NCBI GenBank assembly: GCA_044375975.1
Contig: JBILLQ010000054.1
Coordinates: 1-23,405, forward strand
Direction: 5' to 3'
Length of the DNA stretch: 23,405 nt
Origin: UBA5018 sp044375975
GTDB lineage: Bacteria > Cyanobacteriota > Cyanobacteriia > PCC-6307 > Cyanobiaceae
A program made the position numbers and the translations under genes. Numbering within the stretch: the stretch's first letter is position 1; the number at the start of each line of letters is the position of its first letter. Below are positions 1 to 10,023 of the stretch, piece by piece. The notes under the pieces were generated by a model, which saw only the letters and a program-made list of their open reading frames with translations, was not told the origin of the DNA and did not search any database.

Positions 1-121
1 GAAAACCCCTCCTGGTACTGGACTCTGCTCTGGGGCACCTGACCAATCTGCCATAGATCACCTGTACTACTTTAAGGGCTGGGCGGTGGTGCTGCCAGGG
101 CGTGCGGAGCTTTCTTGCTGA

Positions 122-1549
122 TCAGGTTAGAGCTTGCAACTGCTGCTGGAGTTTAACTGTGATTTGCTTTTGCTGATCCAGATCATTGCGCAGCTGCTCT
201 ATAATAGCTCTAGTGTTACCATCTGAGATGCCGCTTAGTGTGCTAGCCGAAACTGGTGCGCTGCTACGCGACGACTGAGAATAGACGCCGAGAGGAAATG
301 AAAAGCCAATGCGACCACCAACCCTAGGAGTAGTTCCATATCCATAATCAACTGATGGAGCAAAGCTTAATCCACCATTTATCTGCACACGATTAAAAAT
401 TTTTGCGGCACATCCCAGGCCAAATGCATAAGTTCCACCGTAGCCACCAGTACCAACACCGCAGCGGATGGGTTCCCTTGGATCCTCCGAGGCAGTGGGC
501 ACAGCAGATAATGCCAAAGCGATTGAAGTTCCCGCATTCATTGCGGTACCAATCTTGGACATCGCAGACTCTATCGCTGGAATTCTTTCAACTTGACTAC
601 TTGAAATATTGGTCGTACCAAGGTTGCCTTCTCCATCGGTACTCAGTAAACGAGTGCTGCCATTTTGATTGGCAGTTCCCAGAAAAGAGCCACCCTGGCC
701 CAAGGAGGGGATGGTCAGATTAGATATATTAGTACCTATAACAATTTGATTGGGCTTCGTGGCGATGGCATTGAGGCCTATTGCTGTACTAAAGGGGGCA
801 ATTGCTTGACTTTGTGCGCCAAGACTGGTAGAGAATTCTCCGCTTGCCACAGAGTTTGCACCAATGGCTGTTGAATTAAAAGCCGAACTAATGGCCGCAA
901 ATCCAAAAGCAGATGCATTTTCTACAGTAGCTAGAGCATTATTGCCAATGGCTGTTGACCGGATTGCGGTTGCTTCTGCAGCAGCACCCAAGGCAGTTGC
1001 CCGAAGTCCTAAAGCTTTCGAATTTTGGCCAATAGCTAAAGCAGACTCAGCTGAAGCTTCGGAATTTATACCTATTGCAACCGCCCTATTTCCGCCGGCA
1101 TTGGCATTAGCTCCTAATGCTGTTGCGAAATCATTTCCCGTTTGGGCTCCTGAGCCTAAAGCCACAGACCTATCGCCAATAGCCTTAGTGTTATTACCTC
1201 CAAATTGCGGGCCTATAGCTACAGACCTGTCGCCACTAGCCGCTGCATCAATTCCAATTGATATGGCATTAAGTCCAGATGAGCTAGCTGCAGAACCAAT
1301 GGCAATGGCTCCTGGACTACCCGCAGTGGCTTGGATGGCAGCATTTACATCAATACCAGTCTGAGTGGTTACTATTTGAGCAGATGCGGGAAGCAGAAAA
1401 ACATAGTAAGCCAGCAGAAGAAAACCCTGAGCACCAAAAAAACAGTTCAAGGATTTTGGCGAAAAGGAGATCTGTTTAGCACAGGCATGAATGGATGATT
1501 TTTTTCTGTTATAGATTGATGGCATGTGGTTGGCAGGGAAAATACTCAT
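122..1549 (-). CDS. YadA-like trimeric autotransporter adhesin
   Basis: Predicted outer-membrane trimeric adhesin. The frame is open to 1738, but I prefer the ATG at 1549 (another is at 1525), which puts a hydrophobic signal segment ending ALA-type (ASA|Q) about 57 residues in, as in extended signal peptides of this class. A passenger follows, built of about a dozen YadA-head repeats at 14-residue spacing (AIG/ALG cores separated by xxAxAxGxxS). Then come a short neck, a helix and a Gly/aromatic-rich four-strand anchor of YadA type (GGYGGTYAFG, GGLSFAP, GGRIGFSFPLG). Unusually, about 55 residues follow the anchor and end in a Q/L-rich coiled coil (IIEQLRNDLDQQ...). Known for the family: trimers with a shared barrel, mediating surface or cell adhesion. 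The partner here is unknown. The family call is firm; the start and the role of the tail are uncertain. Confidence 0.85.
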   Translation of the reverse strand: MSIFPANHMPSIYNRKKSSIHACAKQISFSPKSLNCFFGAQGFLLLAYYVFLLPASAQIVTTQTGIDVNAAIQATAGSPGAIAIGSAASSSGLNAISIGIDAAASGDRSVAIGPQFGGNNTKAIGDRSVALGSGAQTGNDFATALGANANAGGNRAVAIGINSEASAESALAIGQNSKALGLRATALGAAAEATAIRSTAIGNNALATVENASAFGFAAISSAFNSTAIGANSVASGEFSTSLGAQSQAIAPFSTAIGLNAIATKPNQIVIGTNISNLTIPSLGQGGSFLGTANQNGSTRLLSTDGEGNLGTTNISSSQVERIPAIESAMSKIGTAMNAGTSIALALSAVPTASEDPREPIRCGVGTGGYGGTYAFGLGCAAKIFNRVQINGGLSFAPSVDYGYGTTPRVGGRIGFSFPLGVYSQSSRSSAPVSASTLSGISDGNTRAIIEQLRNDLDQQKQITVKLQQQLQALT

Positions 1550-1738
1550 GGTCTTAACCAAAAAAATTGAGCAAAAAGAATTACTGATTAATTTCGGAAG
1601 CCTGAAAACTGCTAGCAAATATGGCATCTTTACCGCAGGCTGAGCTGCAATTGACATTCTAACCGTCTGGATGATGGGATCGTCCGTTGGTAAGTTGATC
1701 AACACGACTTCAGCTTGATGCCAGCAGCGGGCGGCCAT

Positions 1739-2585
1739 TTACTGTATCTTGGGGGGAAGGCTGGGGTGCCGCTGGCACGACTGATCCTAGACATGATCGC
1801 GATGGCGTCTTAGCATCCAGGCCTCGCCGCAATGGCCCTGGTGAGTTGTCACAAGCCACTGCTGCGCAGGAGCCTTAGGTCTAGATGCCTCTATGTTGGC
1901 GCTGATGGTGGTTGTACCACTCAAAAAATTAGGCAATCCAAAGACAGGCATCATCTTTGCAAATGAATTGCCGGCTGATCCGTTCTCCCAAGCTGGTTCA
2001 TGTTACGAGCTTGGCAGCGCTATTTAGGATACTGCTTCTCCTCCATATCCCAAGCCATGATCTTTCGGCTACAAATATCAATCACCAGATAAAGATAGAG
2101 CGAGATCCCCTTGACGTTGGTTGGCCAATAGCTGATATCCCAATTCCACACTTGATTTGGACCATCTGCCCTCAGCCTGGGAACTGGTTTTGGCTCCTGG
2201 GGAAGCCTGGCTCGATGGGCCTGAATCTTTTTTTCCACAATCGGCTGTGCAGCCGCCTCCGCCAGCTCTTTCTCCTGGCGGCCCAGCTCCTGTTTGAGCT
2301 GGGCGCGATCGGCCCTGGGGCCGATCTAGGAGCAGCCTGTCGCCAGCCACCAGCGTGAACTTTTCGTAAGCGCTCCAGCCCTCTGGGTCATTTCCCGATG
2401 CCGGCACCACTTCCGCCTGCAGACTCCAACTTTATCTATAGTGGTGGAGGGTGGCGTCATGGATGCATAGCTCTTTTTCGGCAATTTTGTTGTTTTGTGA
2501 TGCTGTCTTCCAATTTTTTTGATTTTCAGTGGCCTCGCACCGCTTGCCTCAGTAATATATGCTTTCATAGGTTAACTCAACTTCC
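1739..2585. other. Gene-poor stretch with decayed IS3 transposase
   Basis: This stretch between the adhesin gene and the small secreted protein gene carries no intact gene that I can support. Its middle holds the IS3-family relic listed separately. The parts at 1739-1860 and 2425-2585 showed nothing recognisable in either strand. Confidence 0.6.
1865..2420 (-). pseudogene. Decayed IS3-family transposase (OrfA end plus OrfB fragment)
   Basis: Read on the minus strand, several frames carry pieces of one IS3-family transposase. An OrfA-like piece (GWSAYEKFTLVA) lies near 2360. The OrfB integrase-core piece runs from about 2238 to 2020 with PNQVWNWDISYWPT and YLVIDICSRKIMAWD, which supply two of the three catalytic Asp/Glu positions. 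A C-terminal piece near 1900-1935 reads FFEWYNHHQRQHRGI, the usual IS3 ending. The pieces lie in different frames and are broken by stop codons, so the element is dead. No terminal inverted repeats or target duplication were identified, so the element boundaries are approximate. Confidence 0.7.
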
Positions 2586-2842
2586 ATGAGGATGTCTACT
2601 CATTCTGGGCTAGCCATGCTGCTGTTGGCGGTCATGTATACATCACCAATGGCCCGCGCCCAGCCAAGCCAAGCGGTGGAGCGAACAGGCAAACAGTCAT
2701 CATTTCGCCTTGGCTTTCTCAATGGTTGCTTGGCGGGCAAGGCGGCTGAGATCAATAATAAGCAAAGATTTTGCATTTGCCTGGCAGATGCCTACGAGGC
2801 TCGATATGAGTCTTCAGTACTTGAAATAATCAGCGGGCTAAC

Positions 2843-4804
<1,962 letters not shown>

Positions 4805-4891
4805 TCAAATCCGGCTTTCCATGAAGTTTAGCGATTTGACGAAGGGCGAGTCGTCAGCGGATGATCTTCGTTTGGCTGTAGGAAACCTGGG

Positions 4892-5071
4892 ATGGCTGTT
4901 CCCAAGAAGAAAACCTCAAAGGGCAAGCGCAACCAGCGCCATGCCACCTGGAAGGCCAAAGCCGCCCAGGCCGCTCAAAAGGCCCTCTCCCTGGGCAAAT
5001 CCGTGCTCAGCGGTCGCGCCCAAGGCTTCATCTACCCGGTGGCTGAGGAATCAGAAGACTCAGAGGACTGA
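4892..5071 (+). CDS. rpmF: 50S ribosomal protein L32
   Basis: A 59-residue protein beginning MAVPKKKTSKGKRNQRHATW, the conserved N-terminus of bacterial bL32, followed by a basic helix (KAKAAQAAQKALSLGKS), the SGRAQGFIYPV segment, and an acidic tail EESEDSED. It is a structural component of the large ribosomal subunit. An AGGAAA stretch a few bases upstream of the ATG may act as a weak Shine-Dalgarno. The gene stands alone, divergent from ftsH (87-bp gap) and convergent with ycf20. The alpha-cyanobacterial type lacks the zinc-binding cysteines of some L32 forms; no cysteine is present here. Confidence 0.95.
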   Translation: MAVPKKKTSKGKRNQRHATWKAKAAQAAQKALSLGKSVLSGRAQGFIYPVAEESEDSED

Positions 5072-5164
5072 TCGGCAACAGCTCCCCCCAGCGGCATCTC
5101 GATCCTGGACCTGGTGATCCCCAGGCCCAGTAAATTGATGCTGCTTGGGTTTTCCAAAGCCTGC

Positions 5165-5184
5165 TTAGCCATGGCAATGGCTAA
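5165..5184. terminator. Hairpin between convergent rpmF and ycf20
   Basis: A perfect 8-bp stem TTAGCCAT / ATGGCTAA with a GGCA loop. It lies about 95 bp after the rpmF stop and about 35 bp beyond the ycf20 stop, where a bidirectional terminator would be expected. No clear T-run follows on either strand, so this is a placement-based guess. Confidence 0.4.
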
Positions 5185-5217
5185 CTAGCGGTGCGGCTTG
5201 GGGCTAAGCCGGCCGGG

Positions 5218-5565
5218 TCATGTGCCGAGCTTGAAAGCATCGAGCACCACGGCATAAACCAGGCCGATGCGCAGGTTGTCTAACAACATCCACGCCAGTG
5301 GTGGAGTCTCGCTCACCCAGCGCCCCCGCAGTCGCACGATCACCTCCAGCATCAGCACCGTGGCCAGCACCATCGCCGGCCGGCCGCCGGGCATGCGCCA
5401 AAGCAAATAGGCGGTGACGTTGTTGCCGGCATAAAACCCCAGCAACAGGGCCAAGATCAGGGCGCTGCGGCGCCGCCAACTGCCCCTCAGCTGGCCGAAT
5501 AGCGCCGCGGCCAAAGCCTTGGCGAAACGCTCGAGGCGGGTGCTCTGGCGAACCAGTCGAACCAT
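5218..5565 (-). CDS. ycf20: Ycf20-like membrane protein (DUF565)
   Basis: A 115-residue protein with a basic N-terminus (GQLRGSWRRRS), a hydrophobic segment ALILALLLGFYAGN, a second one around AMVLATVLMLEVIVRL, and the conserved family ending LLDNLRIGLVYAVVLDAFKLGT. This matches the Ycf20/DUF565 family of cyanobacteria and plastids, which has been linked to thermal dissipation in algae; its molecular role is unclear. It starts at ATG 5565, only 7 bp after the stop of the HAD phosphatase gene, so the two are probably one transcript on the minus strand. Confidence 0.85.
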   Translation of the reverse strand: MVRLVRQSTRLERFAKALAAALFGQLRGSWRRRSALILALLLGFYAGNNVTAYLLWRMPGGRPAMVLATVLMLEVIVRLRGRWVSETPPLAWMLLDNLRIGLVYAVVLDAFKLGT

Positions 5566-5572
5566 GGCCGCC

Positions 5573-6340
5573 TCAACCGCGCCCGGCGACGAGTAGCTGG
5601 AGATAGGCCACCCCCACTCCGGCCGCTGCGCAGGCAGGTCCCCGGATCACCTCAGCGCCGGGCCCAAAACCCTGCAGCACCGCCAGTGCCGAGTCATACC
5701 GCTGCATCGACTCGCGGCTGCCGTAGTGACTGAGGCTAATCACACAGCCCAGTCCAGCCGCCGTGGCCGCCTGCAGCCCATTGCCCGTGTCTTCGATGGC
5801 TAAGGCGGCGGCGGGCGGTAAGCCCAGCCGCTCGATCGCCAGTAGATAGGCCTGGGGATCGGGCTTCTTGCGGGCGACATCCTCGCCGCAAACCCATAGT
5901 TCCAGGGCTTCTGCCAGGGAGCCGAGGCAACGGCGCACCAGGGCGGTCACGGCCGATCGGCCACTGGTGGTGACCAGCGCCTGGCGCAGCCCGGCTGCGT
6001 TGGCCGCCGCGATCATGGCGGCAACTCCAGGCTTGAGTTGAATGGCGCCCGCCTCCACAAGAGCGCTGTAATGGAGCTGCTTGGCGGCCTGAAGGCGCTC
6101 CAGCTCTGCTCGATCCGGGGCAATGCCCCTCAATTGATGCAGAGCAGCAGCGATGCGCTCCTTTCCCCCGGCGATGGCTAGCCGGTTGCCGTACTCCTCG
6201 GCATCCCAGTGCAGAGCGATCGAAGCCTCGCGAAAGGCGGCATTGAAGGCGATGCGGTGCCCATCCCGTTCGGTCTCGGCCAGGGTTCCATCCACATCCC
6301 AGAGGAGGGCCCGCAGCGGGGAACTAACTGCAGAGACCAT
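5573..6340 (-). CDS. HAD-superfamily phosphatase, CbbY/phosphoglycolate-phosphatase-like
   Basis: A 255-residue HAD hydrolase. Motif I is DVDGT with nucleophile Asp15 and acid/base Asp17 (LLWDVDGTLAETERDGHR). The alpha-helical C1 cap lies between about 25 and 100. Motif II is TTSGR (123-127), motif III is the Lys of ARKKPDP (about 157), and motif IV is EDTGNG (182-187). This layout is that of the CbbY/beta-phosphoglucomutase-like subgroup, which dephosphorylates sugar phosphates such as xylulose-1,5-bisphosphate, a Rubisco inhibitor, in phototrophs; the exact substrate here is inference. It is divergent from recJ with a 20-bp gap between start codons and is followed closely by ycf20. Confidence 0.88.
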   Translation of the reverse strand: MVSAVSSPLRALLWDVDGTLAETERDGHRIAFNAAFREASIALHWDAEEYGNRLAIAGGKERIAAALHQLRGIAPDRAELERLQAAKQLHYSALVEAGAIQLKPGVAAMIAAANAAGLRQALVTTSGRSAVTALVRRCLGSLAEALELWVCGEDVARKKPDPQAYLLAIERLGLPPAAALAIEDTGNGLQAATAAGLGCVISLSHYGSRESMQRYDSALAVLQGFGPGAEVIRGPACAAAGVGVAYLQLLVAGRG

Positions 6341-6360
6341 CGGCTCCTGATCTGCTCACC

Positions 6361-8700
6361 GTGACTGAAAACCCTAGGTGCAGCACCACCGGCAAAACCG
6401 ATAAGCCGGGCAAGCCAGCAGAATGCCCCCAACGGCCAGGGTATGCGCTGCTCAATTCCACATCCGAGCAACGCTGGCAGCTACCCGCGCCCCTGCCAGA
6501 TCCGCAGGCTTTCCTCAGCTCCCTCGGGCCAGAGCTAGCCCAGCTGTTGCCCCTGGAGCTGGCGGTGCTGCTGCACAGGCGCGGTTTCGGCACAGCAGCT
6601 GCCATTGAAGCCCTGCTGGATCCGCCGGCGGCCCCCTCTGCCCGGCGCCACTTTGCCGACCTCGCCGTGGCGGTGAAGCGGTTGATCAGCTGCTGCAAAG
6701 CCGGGGAAGCGGTAGCTATCTGCGGCGACTACGACGCCGATGGAATGACCAGCACGGCCCTGCTGGTGGGGGTATTGCAACGGCTGGGGGCGCGCCCCCT
6801 GGCGGCGATCCCCAGCCGTCAGGACGATGGCTATGGACTGAACTGCTCCATGGTTCAGAGATTGGCGGACCAGGGCATTCGCCTGCTGGTGACCGTCGAT
6901 AACGGCATCGCCGCTGCGGAAGCGCTGCAGCTGGCCCAGGAGCTGGGGGTGGAGGTGATCCTCACCGACCACCACACTCTGCCGGCTGAGCTGCCGCCCT
7001 TCCTGGCACTGCTGCATCCGGCCGTCACCCCAGCCAACTCGCCCTTTCGCGGCTTGGCGGGAGTGGGTCTGGCCTATGTGCTCGCCGCCGACCTCTGCCG
7101 CCAGCTCAAGCGCCAGGACTGCCTGCAGGTGGCCCTGAATTTGTTTTGCATCGGCACGATCGCCGACATGGCACCCCTGATCGGCGTCAACCGTCGCTGG
7201 CTGCTAGATGGTCTGCCCCAGCTGGCCCATAGTTCCCTGCCGGGCCTGCAAGCCCTGCGCCAACTGGCCGGCCTGGGGGAGAGCGGCCTCGATGCCCAGG
7301 CCGTGGGCTTTCAGATTGCCCCACGCATCAATGCCGTGGGTCGGCTTGGCGATCCCAGCCTGGTGGTGGAACTGCTCACCACAGAGGATGAGGAATTGGC
7401 TCTGGAAAGAGCCCAGGACTGCGAGGCCCTCAACCGCCAACGCCGCGAACTGTGCCAGGCGATTGAAGCGGAAGCCCTGGCCCTGATCGAGGCCGATGGC
7501 ACCCACAGATCCCCCTTCCTGCTGCTGGCCCAGGGCCATTGGCACCATGGCGTAATCGGCATCGTGGCAGCCAGGCTGATGGAGCGCTTCGGGCTGCCGG
7601 TGGCCCTGCTGGCGGGCGAGGGCAATGGCCTGCTGCGGGCCTCGGTGCGGGCACCGCGAGGTTTTGCCGTGGATGCAGCCCTCACTGCCTGCTCAGAGCT
7701 GCTGGAGCGCTACGGCGGCCATCCGGCGGCGGGTGGCTTCACAGTGCGAGCCGAACGGGTCAATGCCCTGCATGGGCAGCTCAACCAATTGGCTGAGCAC
7801 TGGATCGAGCAGCAGGCGGGCAGCCCGGCGGTGGAGCCAGAGGTGCTGTTGCCACTGCAGCGCATCGACTTTCAATTTTGGCAGGCCCTGCAGCGGCTAG
7901 AACCCTTTGGGATCGGCAATCCCCAGCCGCTGTTCTGGAGTAGTGGCTGCTTGGTGAGCAGCCAGAAACTACTTAGGGGCGGCCACCTCCAAGTTCAGCT
8001 GCGCCAGGGGGATACCGAGCTGCGGGCGATCGCCTGGCGCTGGGCTGACGATGCCAAGCTGCCGGCGGTGGTGGATGTGGCCTACCGATTACGCCTCGAT
8101 AACTGGCAGGGCAAGCAGCGCCTGCAACTGGAACTCCAGGCCCTACGCGGCTCTGCCCTAGGCGCCGATGGCAATGGAGTGGTGGTGCTGCAACGACGCA
8201 ATCGCCGCTATTGGTGCCATCGCCAGGGCGAGATGCTAGTGATTCGAAACTCTGACGGAGCCGAGATTCGCCGTCCCGCCCCCAAATCAAGCGCCGGCAT
8301 ATTACCTGGCAACCCAAATTCAACTACCATCAATCCAGGCGCCAACAATACTGCATCTACCAATACAACATTCGCTAATGGTGCATCTACCAATACCCTA
8401 TCCACCAACACTCCATCTACCAACATTTCGCCCTTCAATGCTGCATCTACCAATACTCCATCCAGCAATACTGCATCCAGCAAGATAACCGCCAGCGATA
8501 CTGCATCCTCTAATACTACGTCCAGCAATACTGCATTAGCCAATTCTGCATCCAGCAATCTCTCCAGCGATTCTTCAATAGCCAGCGAGCAAGCCTTGGT
8601 TAACCAGCAGACCACAGGGGAAGCCGATGCCGCCATAGATCACCCCTATGTGCGGGCCCTGCTTCACGAAGCGGCTATGGCCCTAGGTCTGGCGGCGTGA
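6361..8700 (+). CDS. recJ: Single-stranded-DNA-specific exonuclease RecJ with repeat-bearing tail
   Basis: A 5'-3' ssDNA exonuclease used in recombination and mismatch or base-excision repair. The DHH domain has GDYDADG (122-128), VTVDNG (178-182), TDHH (202-205) and IADM (267-270). The DHHA1 domain has HHGVIGIVAARL (about 394-405) and the ERYGGHPAAGG signature (about 447-457). An OB-fold region follows (about 500-620). Residues about 645-745 are a Ser/Thr/Asn-rich repeat tract, after which a conserved-looking end (HPYVRALLHEAAMALGLAA) resumes. The tract adds length to a usual family size of roughly 570-650. GTG at 6361 is the first start codon I see; the first 30 residues look unconserved, so the true start could be later. 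Confidence 0.93.
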   Translation: MTENPRCSTTGKTDKPGKPAECPQRPGYALLNSTSEQRWQLPAPLPDPQAFLSSLGPELAQLLPLELAVLLHRRGFGTAAAIEALLDPPAAPSARRHFADLAVAVKRLISCCKAGEAVAICGDYDADGMTSTALLVGVLQRLGARPLAAIPSRQDDGYGLNCSMVQRLADQGIRLLVTVDNGIAAAEALQLAQELGVEVILTDHHTLPAELPPFLALLHPAVTPANSPFRGLAGVGLAYVLAADLCRQLKRQDCLQVALNLFCIGTIADMAPLIGVNRRWLLDGLPQLAHSSLPGLQALRQLAGLGESGLDAQAVGFQIAPRINAVGRLGDPSLVVELLTTEDEELALERAQDCEALNRQRRELCQAIEAEALALIEADGTHRSPFLLLAQGHWHHGVIGIVAARLMERFGLPVALLAGEGNGLLRASVRAPRGFAVDAALTACSELLERYGGHPAAGGFTVRAERVNALHGQLNQLAEHWIEQQAGSPAVEPEVLLPLQRIDFQFWQALQRLEPFGIGNPQPLFWSSGCLVSSQKLLRGGHLQVQLRQGDTELRAIAWRWADDAKLPAVVDVAYRLRLDNWQGKQRLQLELQALRGSALGADGNGVVVLQRRNRRYWCHRQGEMLVIRNSDGAEIRRPAPKSSAGILPGNPNSTTINPGANNTASTNTTFANGASTNTLSTNTPSTNISPFNAASTNTPSSNTASSKITASDTASSNTTSSNTALANSASSNLSSDSSIASEQALVNQQTTGEADAAIDHPYVRALLHEAAMALGLAA
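8335..8580 (+). repeat. Degenerate tandem repeat inside recJ encoding Asn/Thr/Ser
   Basis: A run of imperfect 15-bp units with consensus near GCATCTACCAATACT (A-S-T-N-T) and a variant CCATCCAGCAATACT (P-S-S-N-T). Units are seen from about 8350 to 8570 and stay in frame with recJ, giving a low-complexity linker. The period is a multiple of three, so unit gain or loss would not break the gene. Confidence 0.8.
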
Positions 8701-9011
8701 TCTATACTCTAGGGCCGCCAAAGGGACTGCGGAGATTCTGGATAGGATAGGTTTCTGGCATGGTTGCCAGCGGCCTTTGCCTGCAAGCGCTGGTTCCATC
8801 GCCTGGCTTTTGGTTGGCATAACTAAAACCCTATCCCCCTTGCCCATGGGAAACTTGGGCCAGGCTGGCCGCGTTCGCCTCGGTTCAGGCTGCAGCTGTG
8901 CAGGCTGCTGTGCAGGGCCCAAACCATGTACAGCGCTGCTTAGAGGTTGTAGAAACTTTGTTGGCCAAGAGCCTTGCCAATGGCCAATGCCGGGATTGGC
9001 TTGGCTATTAG

Positions 9012-9063
9012 AAAATCAGCTGCTCAGAACTGAAAATCATCTGCCCAGAACTTCTGATTTTTT
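9012..9063 (+). terminator. Possible terminator with T-run between recJ and psb30
   Basis: AAAATCAG at 9012-9019 pairs with CTGATTTT at 9054-9061 and the T-run extends to 9063. The 34-base loop is long. Because the arms are A/T-rich on both strands it could serve either the upstream plus-strand or the downstream minus-strand gene. Weak evidence. Confidence 0.25.
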
Positions 9064-9095
9064 CAGGCGCCGCAAAGAGACCTCTCCAACACTGG

Positions 9096-9167
9096 CTCCC
9101 AGCCACAGGAAGGGCAGCTCCCAGCCAAAGGAAAGCCAGCACCCTTCCCCAGCCACAGGAACGGCAG
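9096..9167. repeat. Three 22-bp imperfect direct repeats
   Basis: Units CTCCCAGCCACAGGAAGGG+CAG (9096-9117), CTCCCAGCCAAAGGAAAGC+CAG (9118-9139) and, after a short insertion, CCCAGCCACAGGAACGG+CAG (about 9148-9167). They lie just downstream of psb30 (which is on the minus strand), in non-coding DNA. No function is evident. Confidence 0.65.
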
Positions 9168-9195
9168 CGCCGTTCAGATCAAAGCCTGCAGCCGC

Positions 9196-9303
9196 TCAGA
9201 GGGCGCCGCGGCGGAAGAACAGGATGAACACCACGGCAGGCCCAGCCAGGGTGATCAGGGCCAGGGCGGCGAAGTTGGCGATCAGGTGAAAATCAATGCC
9301 CAT
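9196..9303 (-). CDS. psb30: Photosystem II subunit Psb30 (Ycf12)
   Basis: A 35-residue single-span membrane protein: start MGIDFHLIANFAALALITLA, then the helix continues through GPAVVFILFF and ends RRGAL. The conserved LAGPAV core and the short basic C-terminus match Psb30/Ycf12, a small peripheral subunit of the photosystem II core that supports assembly and stability under high light. The gene is short and is overlapped by a longer open frame on the opposite strand, which I consider spurious. It is divergent from the Cys-cluster protein gene at 9457, with an inverted repeat between them. Confidence 0.9.
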   Translation of the reverse strand: MGIDFHLIANFAALALITLAGPAVVFILFFRRGAL

Positions 9304-9380
9304 GAATCCGCTCGTCGGTGAATGGCTCTAGAGAGCAGTTTACGTGCCCGGAGCGACGCCCGCAGCCCAGGCGCGGCACG

Positions 9381-9401
9381 CCTGTGATCGCTTGTCACAG
9401 G
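9381..9401. promoter_or_regulatory. Inverted repeat resembling a CRP-type operator
   Basis: CCTGTGA-TCGCTTG-TCACAGG, a perfect 7-bp inverted repeat containing TGTGA and TCACA half-sites. The CRP/SyCRP1 consensus has a 6-bp spacer whereas this has 7, so binding by a CRP-family regulator is a guess. It sits between the divergent psb30 and Cys-cluster genes, 78 bp from one start and 56 bp from the other. Confidence 0.35.
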
Positions 9402-9456
9402 GTTGGCGGGCTAGCCAGCTCCCAGCTACCAGCCCCCAGCACCCAGCCGTGGCTGA

Positions 9457-10008
9457 ATGGATACCCTTACCGCCTCGGTGCTGATGCCCTGCTCCTCCCA
9501 GGCCGATCACGCCTCAAGTCGCCAGCATTGGCAGTGCATCAGCGGCTGTGGAGCCTGTTGCCGGCTAGATCCAAGTGAAAGGGGCGAAGCGATCGAAGCC
9601 CTCGATGCCCACCAGCGCGAGCTTTACCTGTCCATGGTGGGTGCCGATGGCTGGTGCATCCACTTCGACACCGGTGGGCGTCGTTGCCGCATTTACGACC
9701 AGCGGCCCGACTTCTGCCGGGTGGAGAACTTGATGAGCTTGTTTGGCAGCCCTAACCAGGAGGAACAAGCCCCCGCCTCCACCACCAGCCAGGCCAATCA
9801 ACTCAGCCAGCTCGATCAGCGCCGCGCAGCAAAGGCTCCTCAACAGGCCAAAGACCTGGAGCAGGCCGCTCAGCTGCAAGCGGCGCTTGAGTTGCAGGCA
9901 GCCAATGAACTGGCGATCAGCTGCTGTAAGCAACAGATCCGCAGTGAATACGGCGGTCGTGGCAGGGTGATGCGGCGGTTCCTGCGGGCGATCCGCCAGC
10001 AACCCTGA
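9457..10008 (+). CDS. YkgJ-family Cys-cluster (metal or Fe-S binding) protein
   Basis: A 183-residue protein with a cysteine pattern typical of the YkgJ/Fe-S-or-zinc cluster family: C27-x3-C31-x2-CC(34,35), then C67, C77 and C87 within RCRIYDQRPDFCRVE, and a late CC pair (156-157). The last segment CCKQQIRSEYGGRGRVMRRF is strongly conserved-looking. Between about 97 and 145 there is a Gln/Ala-rich low-complexity insert. The molecular function of the family is not established; metal coordination is inferred from the cysteines. ATG 9457 was chosen; ATG 9484 is also possible. The half-GDT1 gene follows 15 bp downstream, suggesting cotranscription. Confidence 0.82.
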   Translation: MDTLTASVLMPCSSQADHASSRQHWQCISGCGACCRLDPSERGEAIEALDAHQRELYLSMVGADGWCIHFDTGGRRCRIYDQRPDFCRVENLMSLFGSPNQEEQAPASTTSQANQLSQLDQRRAAKAPQQAKDLEQAAQLQAALELQAANELAISCCKQQIRSEYGGRGRVMRRFLRAIRQQP

Positions 10009-10023
10009 GCTTCTTCACAAGCC

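Larger units (their letters stand above)
8701..9195. other. Intergenic region between recJ and psb30
   Basis: No gene that I can support lies in these 495 bases. Visible structure includes a hairpin GCCAAT-GCCGGG-ATTGGC at 8983-9000, an AAAATCAG (9012) / CTGATTTT (9054) inverted repeat followed by two more T, and short 22-bp direct repeats at 9096-9167. Open frames here lack family resemblance and overlap psb30. Confidence 0.6.

Noticed and set aside
1..121. Left edge of the window
   Set aside because: No frame, repeat or RNA gene could be supported in these bases.
864..1364. Plus-strand open frame rich in Ala/Pro/Ile
   Set aside because: It mirrors the 14-residue head repeats of the adhesin on the minus strand; the repeat makes an antisense frame stay open. 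No independent signal.
122..1738. 42-bp periodicity considered as a possible CRISPR or repeat array
   Set aside because: The period comes from protein-coding head repeats with variable bases between; no identical repeats with unique spacers.
2398..2589. 63-codon plus-strand frame upstream of the secreted protein
   Set aside because: Lies over IS3 relic edge sequence, with no family pattern or ribosome binding site.
8208..8636. Minus-strand frame with LLDAVLLDGVLVD-type repeats resembling pentapeptide repeats
   Set aside because: It is the reverse reading of the recJ 15-bp repeat; the sense frame belongs to a clear RecJ protein.
8777..9289. 170-codon plus-strand frame between recJ and psb30
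   Set aside because: Overlaps psb30 antisense, is rich in Pro/Ser/Arg from GC-rich DNA, and shows no conserved pattern.
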